A stretch of DNA of 21,693 nt from Chersky-822 sp035553055 (GTDB lineage: Bacteria; Actinomycetota; Actinomycetes; Streptosporangiales; Streptosporangiaceae), in contig DATNEK010000025.1 of the NCBI GenBank assembly GCA_035553055.1, positions 1-21,693 of the forward strand, written 5' to 3'. Below the pieces are notes generated by a model that was not told where the DNA came from, searched no databases, and saw nothing but the letters and a program-made list of their open reading frames with translations. This document shows, piece after piece, positions 1 to 7,451 of the stretch. Made by a program: the position numbers and the translations under genes. Numbering within the stretch: the first letter of the stretch is position 1; every line of letters starts with the position of its first letter.

Positions 1-230
1 CCTCCCAGAAGCGCGATAGCACACGTCGTAATAGTCCGATACAAGCATTCGTCAGCGCCTAACGGTTGGACCTGCATGCCAGTGCTACGGCCGCTGCCGA
101 CAGCCCCCGAGAACTGCATGAAGATCCTATTTTCGCATACATAGGCACGCGATTCGGCGGATTCGAGCCCTTGCGGCGCGTCGACGCGGTCGGACCTGAC
201 CGTTTTCGCGAAGAGCAGCATCATCGCAGT
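1..230. other. Left-edge stretch with no supported gene
   Basis: This 230-base stretch lies downstream of the minus-strand operon that ends at 231. One plus frame is open from the edge to a stop at 142-144 and another to about 60-62, but neither translation resembles a protein I know. They could be the tail of a gene lying mostly outside the window. The only clear structures are a perfect 12-bp palindrome at 177-188 and a plus-oriented hairpin with a T run at 187-206. I see no terminator oriented for the minus-strand operon. Confidence 0.4.
187..206 (+). terminator. Intrinsic-terminator-like hairpin with T run
   Basis: CGGTC at 187-191 pairs with GACCG at 198-202 around a 6-nt loop and is followed directly by TTTT at 203-206. 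The five-pair stem is short but ends in a T run, which is uncommon in this GC-rich DNA. The orientation would stop plus-strand transcription entering from the left edge. It would not terminate the minus-strand operon next to it. Confidence 0.35.
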
Positions 231-2279
231 TCACAGTTCTATTGGCATTTGGGATATTAGGTCCTCATTCTGGTAAAGCTCGTGCAGGTGATCAATGGCG
301 GCGCTCTTCGCGCGGTCCGCCCGCATCTCGCGGTCGAGGTCGACGGCACCGTCGACGTTGATCCTGGCGTACAGCGGCAGTAGCACGCGGAAGAATTCTC
401 GGTACTGCCAACCGGCCAAGCCCGTCAGGCGGAACTCGTTGTCTCCAAGCGCCCAGCCCGGGGTGGCTTGCTCGGCCACGAGATCGCTGATCTGTCCGGC
501 GACCCGGCTGCGGGCTGCGACCGGCTGGTCGGCCAGGCCGACCAGCACTCCGCCGAGATCATCATGACCGTGCAGCGACAGGTTGAGGGCGACGATGCCG
601 GCCGCGGCCCGCCAGATGCGGCTCGACGCGACAGGAGCCCGACACAAGTCCGCCGCCGAACGGAGCACTTGATTGGCGCGGATCGACAGCAGTTCAGGCA
701 GCGGAAAGGCATGCATCTCGGCCTGCCGCGGAAATTGGGCGCCTTCCTGCAGTTCGAGGGAGAAGATGAAGAAGAACAGGTTCTCCTTGTCCGGGTACAA
801 GTAGCTACCCGTGGCCCTCGGGCGCAGGGCGCCTGCGGGGTCGATCGCGGCAATCTCCGCGACTAGCCTGGCGGCCGCACGAACCGGGATCTGGTCGGTA
901 AGTCCGAAGAACCATCGCCCAGTCGCCTGCTGATCGCCGGGCTGCTCGCAGTCTTCCTGCAGGATGTGACCGCCGAGATGAGAAAGCCTGTTCAGCTCTC
1001 TGGCCGAGTTCTCTTGCGTACGGAACTGCAGGATCGGCTCGATGCGCCGGTCCCGTCGGCGGGTCATGACGACGAGAACCATGGGAAGCCACCCATGGGC
1101 GCGGGAGCCGTCTTTGAGCACGCTCGAGTGCAAGCGTCGCTGGCGGCACTGGAAGACCGCACCGGCCGGCGTCCCGACCGGGACGTTGTAATTGTTGGCG
1201 CTGTACTTGACGATGTCCTCAAACACGACACTGAACTGCTCGGCATGATCTTCAAGTTCGATATAGACATTTTCAGCGAAAGGCTTCCTAGCCCGCCTGA
1301 TCACCACGTGCACGATCTTCTTGTGATCGTCGAACTCAAATAGCGAACCAGTTAAGGCAGGTATGTATGGGCACTTGTAGAGCGCCCAGCGGGCCGATCT
1401 GGTGCGTTTCAGGAAGGCGCCGATCGACTTGTAAGCCCAGAACGACGCCTGGCTCCGCTGCCTCAGCTGCTCGACTGGGTCATTGATGTCCTCGCGCTCG
1501 TCGTTAACGCCCGCGAGCAGGTCGTTGCCAAGAAAGACGATTCTCAGCGAGTCCCAGAAGACCTCAGTGCGCCCGTTCGCTCGCTTTCTGCTGAGAGCTT
1601 CCCGCAGCAGGGGAAGCAGGCGTTCGTTAGTGAATCCGACTATCGTGACTTTCGACGCGGTGGCCAGCAGGTGCACGAAGCGTTCGCTATCATCGGCATA
1701 GCGGGTTTTATAAATATCATAATTGTTATCATGCAAGTCAGGGAGATCAACCCTGGGTACAGGTTCCGGGTTGGTCGACGCAACAAACCCGATGAGGAAC
1801 TTGGCGAAGGACTGCATTGTCTGGGCTCGTCGCTGCCGAAAGCGGGCCTCGGGCTCTTGGAACGTGTTCGCGCTCTTGAGCAGCACGCTGGGCTGCGGGA
1901 TGGCGCCATCCATCGACCCGCCGAAGAAGAGATCGCGGACCAGCGTGGCCTCCGCGACATGGCCCTGTTGCAGGTAGTGCTCAATTCCGTGCCTGAGCAG
2001 CAGCTTGATCTGATCGATACGCTCAGTGGCTACCAAGCCCCTGGCGGCGACGTAGTCCGCCGCTAGCTGCTGCAGCGCGGTCGCGGGAACGGGCGCCTGG
2101 TATTTCGTCGTGTGATCAAGCCAATCAAGGCCCCGTTGACGGCAGTCCGTAAGATCGCGGGCAATACTGGTCGCATCGTTGCGTTCCGCCACACATTTAG
2201 TTTGCCACGTGACCGCGGATTTGCTGGCGGTACCGGCGCGGGCCAGCGTGGCCGCGACCGCGCTGACCCGCACTGTCAT
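231..2279 (-). CDS. Large cytosolic protein with a degenerate Nudix-like region
   Basis: I do not recognise this 682-residue protein as a named family. It has no signal peptide or membrane segment. Residues 35-165 look alpha-helical. Residues 205-360 look alpha/beta, with strand-like runs at VTIVGF (211-216) and LRIVFL (245-250) and a KKIVHVVI run (320-327); this is vaguely like a PLD-type or sensor fold but has no HKD motif. Residues 395-545 resemble a Nudix fold: a strand around LPMVLVV, a helix AARLVAEIAAI (469-479) where the Nudix box should be, then FFFIFSLEL and a FPLPEL element. The catalytic REXXEE glutamates are absent, so hydrolase activity is doubtful. The ATG overlaps the TGA of the lipoprotein gene by 4 nt, so the two are translationally coupled. 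A local AT-rich patch at about 1700-1735 stands out. Domain readings are inference by eye. Confidence 0.75.
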   Translation of the reverse strand: MTVRVSAVAATLARAGTASKSAVTWQTKCVAERNDATSIARDLTDCRQRGLDWLDHTTKYQAPVPATALQQLAADYVAARGLVATERIDQIKLLLRHGIEHYLQQGHVAEATLVRDLFFGGSMDGAIPQPSVLLKSANTFQEPEARFRQRRAQTMQSFAKFLIGFVASTNPEPVPRVDLPDLHDNNYDIYKTRYADDSERFVHLLATASKVTIVGFTNERLLPLLREALSRKRANGRTEVFWDSLRIVFLGNDLLAGVNDEREDINDPVEQLRQRSQASFWAYKSIGAFLKRTRSARWALYKCPYIPALTGSLFEFDDHKKIVHVVIRRARKPFAENVYIELEDHAEQFSVVFEDIVKYSANNYNVPVGTPAGAVFQCRQRRLHSSVLKDGSRAHGWLPMVLVVMTRRRDRRIEPILQFRTQENSARELNRLSHLGGHILQEDCEQPGDQQATGRWFFGLTDQIPVRAAARLVAEIAAIDPAGALRPRATGSYLYPDKENLFFFIFSLELQEGAQFPRQAEMHAFPLPELLSIRANQVLRSAADLCRAPVASSRIWRAAAGIVALNLSLHGHDDLGGVLVGLADQPVAARSRVAGQISDLVAEQATPGWALGDNEFRLTGLAGWQYREFFRVLLPLYARINVDGAVDLDREMRADRAKSAAIDHLHELYQNEDLISQMPIEL

Positions 2280-3469
2280 ACCTGGCTTTCTGGCGAGATG
2301 ATCAGCACGACCCTGCGGTTCAACGGCTGCCCGCCGGGTCCGTTCGGCGCGACGGGGTCAGCGGCACCGTGACCGATCGCCTGGAGCCTGGCGGCGGCAA
2401 CGCCGTGATCAACCAGCCAGGCCAACACGGCCCTGGCTCGCCGCCACGACAGCATGAGGTTGCCGCCGCGCACGGCCACCGCGTCGGTGTAGCCGTTGAT
2501 CGAAGCAGTCGCCATCGGATAGGTGACCGTGAGCAGGCGCAGCGCTTGCCTGAGCGCGGGGGTGGCCGACGCCGGCAGTGCGTACTGTGCGACCCCGTAG
2601 CGAATTCGTCTGAGTTCGAACGAGAAGTCAGCCCGTCCGGCCAATCCTGCGCTGACGATGACTGGTACCCGGCTGTCGGTCACGGCGGTGAACGCGAAGG
2701 CGGTGATCGCCCCCGCCTCAAGGAAGTCTGCCTGCCAGGCCGCGTCCTGCGTGGTGTTCTCGACGTCGGCAACGACCACGGTGACGCCGTCGAAGCTGGC
2801 GCGCAGGGGCGGCGGCGCCTCGCTTTCGTTGCCAACGATCGCTATCACTTTGCGTCGGCCGAGCGACACGCCCGTTTGCTGCAGAACTGACGCGAACGCG
2901 GCGGCTTCGGTCATGGCTTGCCTGAGGCCGCCGTGTCCCCCGCGCACCCGGCTGGCGGCCGCTAGAGCACCGACGACCGCCCTTTCCGCCCACGACCTTA
3001 GCTCGTGCCGCTGCCGGTTCAGCAGCCTCGCGAGGTCTTCGCGTGCCACGGCTCTGGTGTGCACCAGTTTTTTGTCATAGGCGGCCCGCTGGAAACTCGT
3101 CGCGTTCTGCGGCAACGCCTTGGGGAACGCCGGCCCTGTCATGCTTGGTGCCGACGGCGCGACAAACGACCCGAGCGCCGTTCCCCCGGCAGCGCTTATG
3201 ACGATCAGGTGCTCGCCCGCTCGGGCGGTCGCGATGATCACTCGCCTGAACTCGGCACGTGCCCGTGCGGACGACGGGTCGAGTACGACCGTGAGGACCG
3301 CTGGCCGACCGGCTGGGGCGGCTAGCGGCCGGCCAGCCGCCACCGTGACCGGTAGCAGCTGGCAGCCGCAGACACTGACCGCGACGAGCGCTGCGCAGCA
3401 GGACGCCTTGGCTGCGATGCTCACGGCTAGTTTGGTCATGACTGGCTTGGTCATGACTGGCTTGGTCAT
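2276..3469 (-). CDS. OmpA-domain lipoprotein
   Basis: This is a predicted exported lipoprotein of about 397 residues. A basic N-terminus and a hydrophobic stretch lead to a lipobox-like VCGC, with the candidate lipidated cysteine at about residue 36. The middle begins with a strand-like VLTVVLDPS that recalls a von Willebrand A core, but no full MIDAS is visible. The last 80 or so residues match an OmpA C-terminal peptidoglycan-binding domain: a GYTD motif, LSWRRARAVLAWLVDHGV, a GHGAADP motif and a terminal NRRVVL. By family knowledge such domains bind diaminopimelate in peptidoglycan. I chose the ATG at 3469 because it overlaps the upstream TGA as ATGA. An ATG at 3499 is in frame but would overlap more. 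Three ATG codons spaced by 15 nt (3469, 3454, 3439) come from a tandem repeat. The gene sits between a membrane protein and a cytosolic protein in a coupled operon, suggesting an envelope-spanning assembly. Confidence 0.82.
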   Translation of the reverse strand: MTKPVMTKPVMTKLAVSIAAKASCCAALVAVSVCGCQLLPVTVAAGRPLAAPAGRPAVLTVVLDPSSARARAEFRRVIIATARAGEHLIVISAAGGTALGSFVAPSAPSMTGPAFPKALPQNATSFQRAAYDKKLVHTRAVAREDLARLLNRQRHELRSWAERAVVGALAAASRVRGGHGGLRQAMTEAAAFASVLQQTGVSLGRRKVIAIVGNESEAPPPLRASFDGVTVVVADVENTTQDAAWQADFLEAGAITAFAFTAVTDSRVPVIVSAGLAGRADFSFELRRIRYGVAQYALPASATPALRQALRLLTVTYPMATASINGYTDAVAVRGGNLMLSWRRARAVLAWLVDHGVAAARLQAIGHGAADPVAPNGPGGQPLNRRVVLIISPESQV

Positions 3470-3474
3470 GACTG
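3432..3474. repeat. 15-bp tandem repeat carrying the stop/start junction
   Basis: The unit TTGGTCATGACTGGC occurs at 3432-3446 and 3447-3461, with a third, nearly complete copy at 3462-3474. On the minus strand each copy carries ATGA and encodes MTKPV or MTKLA. The copy nearest the upstream gene supplies its TGA stop and the downstream ATG. The other two copies repeat in-frame start codons inside the lipoprotein leader. Confidence 0.9.
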
Positions 3475-4341
3475 CTCCCGATCTGTCAGGTGCGTCCATA
3501 TCGCTCGTTCCATCAGCGACAGCTCAGTCGCCTGGCACGACTTGACCAGACGAGTCCTGACAAGGCTGAGGTAGGCGCGGGCTAGGGCATCGCGCTTATC
3601 GATCAGTCGCTCAAGCTTGCGGTGCGCAAGCGCTGCCGCACCTGCGGACGATCGGGCTTTGCGCCGTGCCCGCCACCCAGCGTGAGTCTCGGCCACCCGC
3701 AGCGCGCGGTAGCCGATCACCACAAAGCCCCCGGTGGCAAGCGTGAACAGCGTCGCGCCGACCCCGGCGGTGACCAAGCCTTCGACTCCCACGGTCGCGA
3801 GGAACCAGAACCGCAGCACACCGAGCAGCATGATGAACGTCACGAGGATGCAAGCAGTCCATCGCCAGAGCACCCTGTGGCTGTCACGATAGAGATCAAG
3901 CGTGACCTCTCCCGCCCCGAGCAGCGCGAGGAAAAGGCCTGCCCATACCAGCGTCTCGGACTGGCCGCCGCCGAGCGCCTCGGCCGCGAAGTAACACGCC
4001 ACCCCGTCGAGTGCGAGGGTGCCACCGGCGACTATCCACTGCCGTAGGCGAGGCGCCGTTCGGTCAGGGTTCTCGGCCTGGGTGGCCCTATGGTCGAGCT
4101 CAGCGTTGGCGCTCGCTGAGTCGGCATCGCTCGCGGCCTTGGTGCCCTGAGCGACCTGGTCGGTCATCCGCCTCGTGCGCGACCACAGATCCTCGTGCGC
4201 TCTGCCTTCAGCGTTGAAATCGTTGATCTGCCGCATCACGCCAGGCAACTGCGCACCACGCTGGCCGGACGGCTCCGGCTGAAGGACGGTCGTCGCGTCC
4301 GTGATCGGCAGCGCTGGCTTTTCATGTCGTGAGGTACTCAA
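3466..4341 (-). CDS. Four-helix membrane protein, unknown function
   Basis: This 291-residue integral membrane protein has a soluble, polar N-terminus of about 100 residues. Four hydrophobic segments follow at roughly 102-121, 131-150, 161-181 and 188-211, and then a basic, helical and probably cytoplasmic tail (225-290). I do not recognise the family. Residues 100-215 resemble nothing catalytic, and no MotA/ExbB signature is visible. The start is a TTG at 4341, supported by GAAGGGA at 4349-4355 with a 7-nt spacer; no better upstream start is seen. It is the first gene of a minus-strand operon and its TGA overlaps the ATG of the OmpA lipoprotein. A role as the membrane anchor for that lipoprotein and the downstream cytosolic protein is an inference from order alone. 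Confidence 0.78.
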   Translation of the reverse strand: MSTSRHEKPALPITDATTVLQPEPSGQRGAQLPGVMRQINDFNAEGRAHEDLWSRTRRMTDQVAQGTKAASDADSASANAELDHRATQAENPDRTAPRLRQWIVAGGTLALDGVACYFAAEALGGGQSETLVWAGLFLALLGAGEVTLDLYRDSHRVLWRWTACILVTFIMLLGVLRFWFLATVGVEGLVTAGVGATLFTLATGGFVVIGYRALRVAETHAGWRARRKARSSAGAAALAHRKLERLIDKRDALARAYLSLVRTRLVKSCQATELSLMERAIWTHLTDREQS

Positions 4342-4556
4342 CTTCAGTTCCCTTCGGTAGTGGCTGATCTTGCGAGTAACCTCAGGTTCCCGCTGGCCGA
4401 CGCGTCATATCGAGACGCAATAGCCGACCAACATCAACGAATCTCGATCAGTAGTGACCAAAATCGCTGACAAGTTATGGCCAGGGCCGTTGGTGTATCC
4501 GCAGGTCATCGAGAGCGTCGGGCTCGCTGTCGGTAGCGGACGTTACGGTCGCTGAT
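4342..4556. other. Divergent intergenic region
   Basis: This 215-base region separates two divergent genes and must hold promoters for both unless transcription enters from elsewhere. It contains the GAAGGGA ribosome-binding site for the minus-strand membrane protein at 4349-4355. It is less GC-rich than the flanking coding DNA around 4400-4490. I do not see a well-spaced -35/-10 pair that I would defend on either strand. Confidence 0.45.
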
Positions 4557-4862
4557 GTGGCTAACTTCGCTGTGACACTGGTTCACGGACCTGGTTGGGA
4601 CGCTTCACGTCCAGCCAGGGAGCAGGACGACTGGGACGCGCACGCGGCCTTCATGGACGGTCTCGTCGACGATGGGTTCCTCATCGTCGGCGGCCCGGTC
4701 GGCGCTGGCGACCGCACACTTCACCTGATCGAAGCCGAGGACGAACCTCAGATCAGGGCTCGCCTCAGCGAGGATCCCTGGGCCGGCACTGACCTGCTCG
4801 CGGTCGGCTCCATCGAACCGTGGGCACTATGGCTAGACGCCCGCCGGAACGGCGTGCCGTAG
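4557..4862 (+). CDS. YciI-like protein (dimeric alpha-beta barrel)
   Basis: This 101-residue soluble protein fits the size and pattern of the YciI/YCII family. The first strand is FAVTLVHG, the helix DDWDAHAAFMDGLVDDGFLIVGGPV has the family's conserved His and Gly turns, and a late PWAGTDLLAVGSIEPW segment matches the usual 'DPfv..gl..' element. By family knowledge these are small dimeric ferredoxin-like proteins whose chemistry is mostly unknown; some relatives dehalogenate or process small ring compounds. It starts with GTG at 4557 and has only a weak ribosome-binding site. It stands alone on the plus strand, is followed by a hairpin at 4883-4898 and is separated by about 190 nt from the acyl-CoA synthetase, so co-transcription is uncertain. 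Confidence 0.8.
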   Translation: MANFAVTLVHGPGWDASRPAREQDDWDAHAAFMDGLVDDGFLIVGGPVGAGDRTLHLIEAEDEPQIRARLSEDPWAGTDLLAVGSIEPWALWLDARRNGVP

Positions 4863-5056
4863 GTGGGATTCGCCGACTGCTGGCGAGGCTCACCTCGCTG
4901 GTGGCTTGTGCTTGCTTGACGGTGCTGCGCCACGCGACAGCGCGATCCCGCGCCCATTGCCGGCTAGCGGCGAAAGGGTGCAGCGTGGGAATCTTGCTCC
5001 GGTTCGCGTTGACGATCGGCTCAGGCTAGGCGGCGCTCCGTCGGAGGAGGTCAGTA
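4863..5056. other. Intergenic gap before the acyl-CoA synthetase
   Basis: This 194-base gap holds a hairpin at 4883-4898 and a strong Shine-Dalgarno (GGAGGAGG, 5043-5050) 6 nt before the GTG start at 5057. TTGACG-like hexamers occur near 4916 and 5020, but neither has a convincing -10 at normal spacing. Confidence 0.45.
4883..4898 (+). terminator. GC-rich hairpin after the YciI-like gene
   Basis: GCGAGG (4883-4888) and CCTCGC (4893-4898) form a perfect 6-bp stem with a CTCA loop, 20 nt after the stop codon. No T run follows, which is common for actinobacterial terminators but makes the call weak. Confidence 0.35.
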
Positions 5057-6580
5057 GTGCTGATCACGGCATCACCGCGGGGAGAAAACCCGTTTGATTC
5101 CGAGGACACCTCGCCAGACGACAACGGCGTCCGCAGGTACCCGGACCTGCACGAGTCGCTGGTTGAGATGCTGCGCGCTACCGTCGACCGCGATCCGGAG
5201 GCGGAGGCGCTTGTCCAGGTCGGCGGCGACCGGGTCAGCTACGCGCAGCTGTGGGATCGAGCCGCGCGCGTGGCAGGCGGCTTGCGCGAGGGCGGAGTCA
5301 GGCCCGGTGATCGGGTGGCGATCAGGCTGCCGAACTGCATCGACTGGGTAATCTCATTCTTCGGCGCGCTCATGGCCGGCGCGATAGCCGTTCCTGTGAA
5401 CACCAGGTTCACCGACGCCGAGGCGGGTTACGTCATCACCGATTCTGGCAGCGGCTACGTATTCGAGCCCGGCGCCGCGCTGCCCGACGGCAGTCCTCTG
5501 GTACACGAGGCGGCGAAAAGGACTGACGTCGCCGCGATCTTTTACACCAGCGGAACGACCGGCTTCCCCAAAGGCGCCATGCATACGCACGAGAACGTGC
5601 TGGGGAATGTCGAGACCGTGTACCGGGTCAGCGGCATCCCGCGCGACATCGGCCGGGAGATGCGCACGCTCGTCGTCGTGCCGCTCTTCCATGTGACCGG
5701 CTGCCACAGCCAGACGTTGCCCGCGCTCAGGGTCGGCGGCGCCGCGGTGATCGACGCCTCGTTCGCTGGCCGACGGATGATCGAGACGCTGGAGCGGGAG
5801 CGGATTACCGCGTGCACCGCGGTCCCGGCGATCTACTACTACATACTCAACCATCCCGATTTCACCCCGGCGAAGGTCGCTGGCGTCCGCTGGGCCTCCT
5901 ACGGCGGTGCTCCGATCGCGCCCGCCCTTGTGCACCAGATCGGCGAGCGGTTCGGCGGCGCGCGCCTGGCGAATGGGTTCGGGCTCACTGAGTGCACCTC
6001 GATCGCAACGCTGCTGCCACACGAATGGGCGGCCGACCACGCGGACTCCGTCGGCTTCGCCGCGCCGCACACGGATGTCGCGATAGCCGAACCGGAGGCC
6101 GGCCTTGGCGAGATCCTCATTCGCGGACAGAGTGTCTGCGCGGGGTACTGGAACAAGCCAGAGGCCACCGCCGAGGTCTTCGCCGACCACTGGCTGCGCA
6201 CCGGCGATGTGGGCCGGGTCGACGACCATGGGCTCGTCTATGTGCTCGACCGGATCAAAGACATGATCAATAGGGGCGGCGAGAACATCTACTGCGTAGA
6301 AGTCGAGAACGCGCTCATCGGGGCGCCCGGCGTAGGCGAAGTCGCTGTCGTCGGGGTGCCCGACTCCATGATGGGCGAGAAGGTCGGCGCCGTGATCGTC
6401 CCGCTGCCCGGCGCGTCCGTCGATCCGCAGGCGGTCCTCGGCTACGCCCGCGAGCATCTCGCTGACTACAAGGTGCCGCAGTTCATCGCGGTCAACTCCG
6501 GCCCGCTGCCACGCAACGCCAACGGCAAGGTGCTCAAGGCGCCGCTACGCAAGATCGACTTCGGCCCGCCCCTCGGATAA
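5057..6580 (+). CDS. AMP-forming acyl-CoA synthetase (class I adenylate-forming)
   Basis: This 507-residue enzyme is predicted to activate a carboxylic acid with ATP to an acyl-adenylate and then form the CoA thioester in the cytoplasm. The phosphate-binding motif YTSGTTGFPKG is at 163-173. GFGLTE (307-312), LRTGDVG (380-386), the hinge segment DRIKDMINRGGENIY (398-412) and the C-terminal catalytic lysine in NGKVLK (K491) are all present, so the enzyme looks intact. The linker between about residues 130 and 160 is short compared with long-chain FadD enzymes, and substrate length cannot be read from sequence. The GTG start at 5057 is fixed by GGAGGAGG with a 6-nt spacer. The gene is transcribed alone and faces the toxin gene of the next operon across a 32-nt gap. 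A benzoate- or cyclohexanecarboxylate-type ligase is an alternative. Confidence 0.93.
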   Translation: MLITASPRGENPFDSEDTSPDDNGVRRYPDLHESLVEMLRATVDRDPEAEALVQVGGDRVSYAQLWDRAARVAGGLREGGVRPGDRVAIRLPNCIDWVISFFGALMAGAIAVPVNTRFTDAEAGYVITDSGSGYVFEPGAALPDGSPLVHEAAKRTDVAAIFYTSGTTGFPKGAMHTHENVLGNVETVYRVSGIPRDIGREMRTLVVVPLFHVTGCHSQTLPALRVGGAAVIDASFAGRRMIETLERERITACTAVPAIYYYILNHPDFTPAKVAGVRWASYGGAPIAPALVHQIGERFGGARLANGFGLTECTSIATLLPHEWAADHADSVGFAAPHTDVAIAEPEAGLGEILIRGQSVCAGYWNKPEATAEVFADHWLRTGDVGRVDDHGLVYVLDRIKDMINRGGENIYCVEVENALIGAPGVGEVAVVGVPDSMMGEKVGAVIVPLPGASVDPQAVLGYAREHLADYKVPQFIAVNSGPLPRNANGKVLKAPLRKIDFGPPLG

Positions 6581-6612
6581 GCGCTCGCGAAGGAATACGC
6601 GCGCTAACTGGG

Positions 6613-7038
6613 TCAGTGTCCTTCGGTCCAGTAACGCTGCAGCCGGGCGACAGCCTCGTCCTTGTTCATAGCGACCACCTCGGCATCAGTAAGTCCGACT
6701 CGCGAGATCAGAAGATGCACCAGATCTGCGGGCAGCGCCGACGGCGGGATCTCGGGGATGCCGCGAGCAGGCCGCACGCCATCCTTAACACAAGGCCAAA
6801 ACTCGGCCTCGGTTACTTGTAGCTGGTCACGCAGAATGTGGCCCCATAGACCCGGCCCATAGTCGGTCCGGTCAACTGGATGAGATATCCGAGTGCGCAG
6901 GATCCTTCCGTCGGCGAGCCCGAGTTCAAAGGTGACGTGCTGAGTGCCCGTGCGTCCGCGCGCGTCTCGTACGCGCTCCCAGCCTTCGGTCTCGCAGAAC
7001 GCCTCGTGATCCTTACGCGTCGGCGTCGGCCAGCTCAT
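6613..7038 (-). CDS. HicA-like toxin of a toxin-antitoxin pair
   Basis: This is a predicted small toxin of 141 residues, of the kind often labelled in actinomycetes as a cytotoxic translational repressor of a toxin-antitoxin system. Residues 11-83 follow the HicA pattern: a helix ending in EGWERVRD, a GTQH motif (31-34) at the place of HicA's catalytic Gly-Ser-His, a strand with DGRILRTRISHP, then WGHILRDQLQVTEAEFW, which parallels HicA's 'GTLRxILRQxGLTxEEF'. HicA toxins are dsRBD-fold mRNA ribonucleases, so mRNA cleavage is the inferred activity. The ATG at 7038 overlaps the upstream TGA by one base (TGATG), implying re-initiation. A longer start at 7059 is possible but would overlap by 22 nt. 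The preceding cistron encodes the matching antitoxin domain. The fold assignment is by eye. Confidence 0.72.
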   Translation of the reverse strand: MSWPTPTRKDHEAFCETEGWERVRDARGRTGTQHVTFELGLADGRILRTRISHPVDRTDYGPGLWGHILRDQLQVTEAEFWPCVKDGVRPARGIPEIPPSALPADLVHLLISRVGLTDAEVVAMNKDEAVARLQRYWTEGH

Positions 7039-7451
7039 CACGATGCCCCGGTCAGCCACCGGCGGAGCTGGTCATCATCACTGAGGCAAATCAGCTGGAC
7101 CAGACCCCAGTTGTCCCGGTGATTCGGCGCCTCAAGCAGCCGGTCTTGCCAGTCTTGCGCGTACTCCCGCAGCGCCTGCACCATTTCGTCGATCGCGGCA
7201 TCGAACGTAGCCCCATCCGCGGCAACCGGAAGGCCTGGGATGAAAGCCGACCAACCGCCAGCCTCAGCCACGACCTGAGCACGCGAGGGAACGACCGAGG
7301 CAAGGAAGTGCCGCAGCCTTCCCGCGTCGACTACCGCCGCGCTCATTGACTCACGCCGCACCGTCGCGAGGCGTCCTTGCTCAGCCGCGTCCAGCAGATC
7401 CTTGAGATGCGACCTGGCTTCGCTGTAACTGTCATAGTGAATCCCCGCCAC
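7038..7451 (-). CDS. Possible stand-alone antitoxin from an internal start
   Basis: This is an alternative, nested product of the NurA fusion frame. Codon 373 of the long ORF is GTG (7451-7449) and is preceded by a perfect AGGAGG (7462-7457) with a 5-nt spacer. Initiation there would give a 137-residue antitoxin beginning just before the Phd-like helix. Toxin-antitoxin operons need the antitoxin in excess, and independent translation would supply it. The Phd-like N-terminus would bind DNA and the HicB-like C-terminus would hold the toxin; these roles come from family knowledge and are not proved here. Confidence 0.5.
   Translation of the reverse strand: MAGIHYDSYSEARSHLKDLLDAAEQGRLATVRRESMSAAVVDAGRLRHFLASVVPSRAQVVAEAGGWSAFIPGLPVAADGATFDAAIDEMVQALREYAQDWQDRLLEAPNHRDNWGLVQLICLSDDDQLRRWLTGAS

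Noticed and set aside
66..260. Small plus-strand ORF of 64 codons at the left edge
   Set aside because: There is no ribosome-binding site, the composition is not protein-like, it contains the hairpin with T run, and it overlaps the end of the minus-strand operon.
231..4341. Calling the left operon a Zorya defence system
   Set aside because: Only the outline (membrane protein plus OmpA-domain protein plus cytosolic protein) matches. There is no MotA-like ZorA, no MotB-like transmembrane anchor and no helicase or nuclease.
5354..6457. Long minus-strand ORF opposite the acyl-CoA synthetase
   Set aside because: It is an antisense shadow of a clearly real gene in GC-rich DNA, and its translation has no recognisable domain.
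6581..6604. Possible terminator hairpin between the acyl-CoA synthetase and the toxin gene
   Set aside because: The stem is only four continuous CG-rich pairs with a mismatch and no T run; such matches are expected by chance in this base composition.
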